From NCBI GenBank assembly GCA_903952435.1, contig CAJBFN010000006.1, positions 1-51,979 on the forward strand: DNA of 51,979 nucleotides, written 5' to 3'. The translations under genes were made by a program, and so were the position numbers. The notes below the pieces were generated by a model that saw nothing but the letters and a program-made list of their open reading frames with translations, had not been told where the DNA came from and did no database searches. The stretch comes from an uncultured bacterium (GTDB lineage: Bacteria; Patescibacteriota; Saccharimonadia; Saccharimonadales; Saccharimonadaceae). Positions 49,483 to 51,979 of the stretch are shown here, piece after piece (position 1 is the first letter of the stretch; the number at the start of each line of letters is the position of its first letter).

Positions 49483-50690
49483 ACCGCCAGGCTCCTTTTT
49501 GCAGTATTATAGATAGCCAAGCACGACTTCGCAGCATCAGACCAAGATATTCGCGTATATTCTTTTTTGACATTTTCAGTTAAAGATTTACGCAAAGCAG
49601 TTGAAGTAGCGATACCTATCATCTGATCAGCCAGAACATCTTCTTGCCAAAAATCATAACGAAATATATTATTTAAAACTTCACCGACACCAGATTGACG
49701 GGTGATTATTAGAGCGTTATCATGATGAGCCGCCTCTAAAGCTGTTAGTCCAAAAGGCTCACTAACAGAGCTCATTACAAAAATATCAGAAACACTATAC
49801 GCATCGCGCCATTGCTTGCCGCGTACAAAACCAGTAAAAAAAACTTTGTCTGAAATGCCCAAATCAGCCGCTAATTTAATCAGCTCATCTCGTTGTTCGC
49901 CATCACCAGCCAATAAAAAGACCAACTTGTCGTACTTTTCACTAGCCCTGGCAGCGGCTCGAATAAAATGAAATAGGCCTTTTTGAATCGTAAAACGGGT
50001 GATTGTTGAGACAATCGTAAAACCTTCATCCTTTAATGCTTCCAGATACGCATATGTGCGGTTATCATATTGATAACCATCATCTAAATCGCCCGCATCA
50101 ATCGCATTATGAACGACTTCTATTTTATTGCTAGGAATACTGTATTTATCCATAATAATATTTTTAGTAATGCCGCTAACAGCAATTATTCGATCAGCCA
50201 TCATCAAGCCGTTATATTCAATGTCGTGAACCAACTGGTTGCCATTATTGCGGCCTGATCGGTCAAATTCAGTAGCATGAACATGGACAACCAATGGACA
50301 GCCTGTAACTTGTTTGGCTCGCACACCAGCTTCCATAGTCAACCAATCATGACAATGGATAACGTCTGGTTTAACTTTTTTTATCAGCTTTTCAACAAAT
50401 TTTATATATTGTAACTGCACGCCACGCATACTACTTAAACCATCAGCGCTTTTTTGAGTTTTATCATTATAGATATCGTAAGCACCTAGCATATATCTAT
50501 TTTCGGGCAATATTTTTGTAGCACCATGAATAGTCATAAAATCAATACCAGGATGTTTAGCTGTATATGGAACAACAAAGTCAATCTTAGCACCGCTAAG
50601 AGATAAAGCTTTGGACATATGATAACAAGCTACGCCTAGTCCGCCACTGTTATGAGGAGGCAACTCCCACCCGAGCATCAATATGTTCAT
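49479..50690 (-). CDS. GT4 family glycosyltransferase (glycogen-synthase-like)
   Basis: 403 aa. GT-B fold: MNILMLGWELPPHNSGGLGV at the start (GGLG loop), VIHCHDWLTMEAGV in the first domain, and EPFGLTALEAAHH in the second, the E-x7-E region of GT4. With GH57 and GH15 behind, it probably builds an alpha-glucan store. The promoter TTGTAA-N17-TATACT (50728-50700) ends 9 nt before the ATG, so the leader is almost absent. First gene of a four-gene operon without gaps. Confidence 0.9.
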   Translation of the reverse strand: MNILMLGWELPPHNSGGLGVACYHMSKALSLSGAKIDFVVPYTAKHPGIDFMTIHGATKILPENRYMLGAYDIYNDKTQKSADGLSSMRGVQLQYIKFVEKLIKKVKPDVIHCHDWLTMEAGVRAKQVTGCPLVVHVHATEFDRSGRNNGNQLVHDIEYNGLMMADRIIAVSGITKNIIMDKYSIPSNKIEVVHNAIDAGDLDDGYQYDNRTYAYLEALKDEGFTIVSTITRFTIQKGLFHFIRAAARASEKYDKLVFLLAGDGEQRDELIKLAADLGISDKVFFTGFVRGKQWRDAYSVSDIFVMSSVSEPFGLTALEAAHHDNALIITRQSGVGEVLNNIFRYDFWQEDVLADQMIGIATSTALRKSLTENVKKEYTRISWSDAAKSCLAIYNTAKRSLAV

Positions 50691-50699
50691 ACTTATTTA

Positions 50700-50728
50700 A
50701 GTATAGGACGATGCTAATGCTTTTACAA
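50700..50728 (-). promoter_or_regulatory. Promoter of the alpha-glucan operon
   Basis: Minus strand: TTGTAA (50728-50723), 17-bp spacer, TATACT (50705-50700). Confidence 0.6.
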
Positions 50729-50732
50729 CACT

Positions 50733-50760
50733 TTTACTGGATAAAATAATCTGTTACAAT
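50733..50760 (+). promoter_or_regulatory. Promoter of tRNA-Trp
   Basis: TTTACT (50733-50738), 16-bp spacer, TACAAT (50755-50760) with extended TG at 50752-50753; 19 bp before the tRNA. Confidence 0.5.
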
Positions 50761-50779
50761 ATTCTAGTTACCAAGATAA

Positions 50780-50854
50780 AGGGGCATAGTACAACGGCTA
50801 GTACATGGGTCTCCAAAACCTAGGATCGTGGTTCGATTCCTCGTGCCCCTGCCA
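50780..50854 (+). tRNA. tRNA-Trp (CCA)
   Basis: Acceptor AGGGGCA/TGCCCCT, anticodon stem TGGGT/ACCTA with loop CTCCAAA (anticodon CCA), T arm with GTTCGATTC, discriminator G and encoded CCA. The CCA anticodon fits the standard genetic code (UGA as stop). Confidence 0.95.
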
Positions 50855-50869
50855 AATATAGAGCACCGT

Positions 50870-50898
50870 AGACGCCATTAATTTTATGGCGTCTTTTT
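50870..50898 (+). terminator. Terminator of tRNA-Trp
   Basis: Perfect 9-bp stem AGACGCCAT/ATGGCGTCT (50870-50878 and 50886-50894) followed by TTTTT. Confidence 0.9.
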
Positions 50899-50943
50899 GT
50901 TTATGCTTGATTTATCCTAATCACTATCTTAAACTGAGGCGAT

Positions 50944-51348
50944 ATGGCTGAAAAGATATATCTAATGGGTAAATTGAACTCTGCTGAGATTTCTATTAGT
51001 GATTTTGCCAGCGAGCTAGAAGAACGAGGACATGAAGTATTAGCGAAGTGGTGGGAGTTTCCTAAACTTCCTACGCCATATCTTGATTATCCAGACACTT
51101 CTAGTCACGCTGCCAAAATAATGGCAGATGCAGCATACAATTGCAGTGTTGGAATACTTTTTCCTGATGAAAAGATATTGGGAGCAGCAGTTGAGTTTGG
51201 TTCCGCAATCGCTAGCACAAGCATAAACCCTGAAAAGAAAATAATCGTCGTTAACCCATTTGAGACTAGGCAATCGATTTTCTATACTCATCCAGCTGTC
51301 ATTGCAATCCGCGGGATCGCTAGGGTTCGATCAATGGATTGGTATTGA
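50944..51348 (+). CDS. Nucleoside 2-deoxyribosyltransferase-fold protein
   Basis: 134 aa. The pattern IYLMGKLNSAE at the start, a middle helix, then GILFPDEKILGAAVEFGSAI and KKIIVVNPFE resemble the NDT/DUF4406-like Rossmann-type fold, where the Glu of EFG is part of the active site. It may exchange or hydrolyse a nucleoside or nucleotide base. GAGG precedes the ATG. Neighbour to a Nudix hydrolase, which would fit nucleotide salvage or sanitation. The family call is by pattern only. Confidence 0.6.
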   Translation: MAEKIYLMGKLNSAEISISDFASELEERGHEVLAKWWEFPKLPTPYLDYPDTSSHAAKIMADAAYNCSVGILFPDEKILGAAVEFGSAIASTSINPEKKIIVVNPFETRQSIFYTHPAVIAIRGIARVRSMDWY

Positions 51349-51413
51349 TCAACCGATATATTAGAAACTGCCTTATAATACCTACCAAGACGATATCAAA
51401 ATAGTTATACCTA

Positions 51414-51444
51414 TAATAGACTTCGCAAAGAAGTCTATTATTTT
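51414..51444 (+). terminator. Terminator before the Nudix gene
   Basis: Perfect 11-bp stem TAATAGACTTC/GAAGTCTATTA (51414-51424 and 51430-51440) followed by TTTT. The -10 box of the Nudix gene starts three bases after the T run. Confidence 0.85.
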
Positions 51445-51458
51445 GTTATACTTTAACC

Positions 51459-51893
51459 ATGAACCAACTAGAATTTGAAGCATTAATCGAAAGAGCCGCC
51501 GTAGTTGCTGCATGCCTTATTAAAAAAGATGGTAAATACTTACTAGTGCAAGAGAGCCAACCAAAAGCGTACGGTTTATGGAATTTGCCAGCTGGTCATG
51601 TAGATAAGGGCGAAAAAATATCCGAAGCGGCCATTAGGGAAGCGAAAGAAGAGACTGGCTATGATGTAAGGTTGATAAAAGAAATCACCATACTGCACGA
51701 AGAGGCGACCAATGCCGTGAAGCATATTTTTTCTGCAGATATTATTGGTGGTGAAATTTCATTTAAAAATGATGAGATTCTTGACGTAAAATGGCTTACG
51801 TTCGATGAAGTCAAAATGATTGATGACGACAATAAAATTCGTAGACCATGGGTTTGGGATATTATAAAAAATGATCATCTTAGTACCCTATAA
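51459..51893 (+). CDS. Nudix hydrolase
   Basis: 144 aa. Complete Nudix box GHVDKGE-x7-REAKEETGY (G-x5-E-x7-R-E-x2-E-E-x-G), with the preceding YGLWNLPA strand. It cleaves nucleoside diphosphate-linked compounds; the substrate is unknown. Leaderless: extended -10 TGTTATACT (51444-51452) ends 6 nt before the ATG. A weak hairpin with CCACT/AGTGG and a T run lies at about 51909-51945 and may be its terminator. Confidence 0.9.
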   Translation: MNQLEFEALIERAAVVAACLIKKDGKYLLVQESQPKAYGLWNLPAGHVDKGEKISEAAIREAKEETGYDVRLIKEITILHEEATNAVKHIFSADIIGGEISFKNDEILDVKWLTFDEVKMIDDDNKIRRPWVWDIIKNDHLSTL

Positions 51894-51979
51894 GGCTACA
51901 AAGTAATTCCACTAATATACACATGTAAGCTCAGTGGTTTTTATTTTTGCTTATGTTAAACTTGAATCATAATGATTAA

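Noticed and set aside
1-51979. CRISPR array or cas genes
   Set aside because: No regularly spaced direct repeats and no Cas-like protein were seen.
1-51979. rRNA genes
   Set aside because: No stretch resembling 16S, 23S or 5S rRNA was recognised.

Overview
The window (about 52 kb, AT-rich, standard genetic code with TAA/TAG/TGA stops) looks like a chromosome segment of a Candidate Phyla Radiation (Patescibacteria) bacterium, most likely a Candidatus Saccharibacteria (TM7) member. Reasons: a compact RpoB (1108 aa), ribosomal protein L30 missing between rpsE and rplO, adk and map missing between secY and infA, and very tight gene packing. The phylum call is inferred from gene content and order only.

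Layout. 1-2.2 kb: a type IV pilin-like protein with a glycine-rich domain like that of the animal receptors ALK/LTK, then an orphan purC on the minus strand. 2.5-9.7 kb: rpoB-rpoC. 9.8-11.0 kb: two minus-strand small membrane-protein genes, each enclosed by its own inverted repeat. 11.1-15.6 kb: rpsL-rpsG-fusA and tuf. 15.6-19.0 kb: a (p)ppGpp-hydrolase-like HD protein, rpsJ, a small membrane protein, a CapA-like protein and a VanY/LdcB-like carboxypeptidase; these separate rpsJ from the rest of the S10 operon. 19.0-33.5 kb: S10-spc-alpha cluster from rplC to rpsI, including secY, infA and rpoA. 33.5-34.5 kb: an unknown cysteine-containing protein. 34.5-37.3 kb: a 2.8-kb transposon with 27-bp terminal inverted repeats and a perfect 8-bp target duplication, carrying an IS1595-type transposase, a NYN nuclease-like protein, a winged-helix-like protein and a tRNA with an abnormal anticodon loop. 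37.3-45.6 kb: trpS, an RluA-family pseudouridine synthase, holB, a TPR protein, three tRNAs, a DUF4230 protein, an acyltransferase, two hypothetical proteins, yajQ and rpmG. 45.6-50.7 kb: a minus-strand alpha-glucan operon (GT4, GH57, GH15, unknown). 50.8-51.9 kb: tRNA-Trp, a deoxyribosyltransferase-fold protein and a Nudix hydrolase.

Cross-cutting themes. (1) Zinc ligands are absent from both zinc sites of RpoC and from L36, L33, S14, S4 and HolB: the transcription and translation machinery appears stripped of structural zinc. (2) Many single genes have an extended -10 box (TGnTATAAT or a near match) 6-8 nt before the ATG, so their mRNAs should be leaderless; ribosomal operons have normal Shine-Dalgarno leaders, some highly structured. 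(3) Several universal proteins carry unusual active-site residues: EF-G has NKIN instead of NKxD and no SA motif, S12 has Pro at the classical streptomycin lysine, and TrpRS has a rewritten HIGH loop. The strongest candidate for a new system is the 34,496-37,304 transposon; next are the inverted-repeat-wrapped membrane genes at 9.8-11.0 kb.
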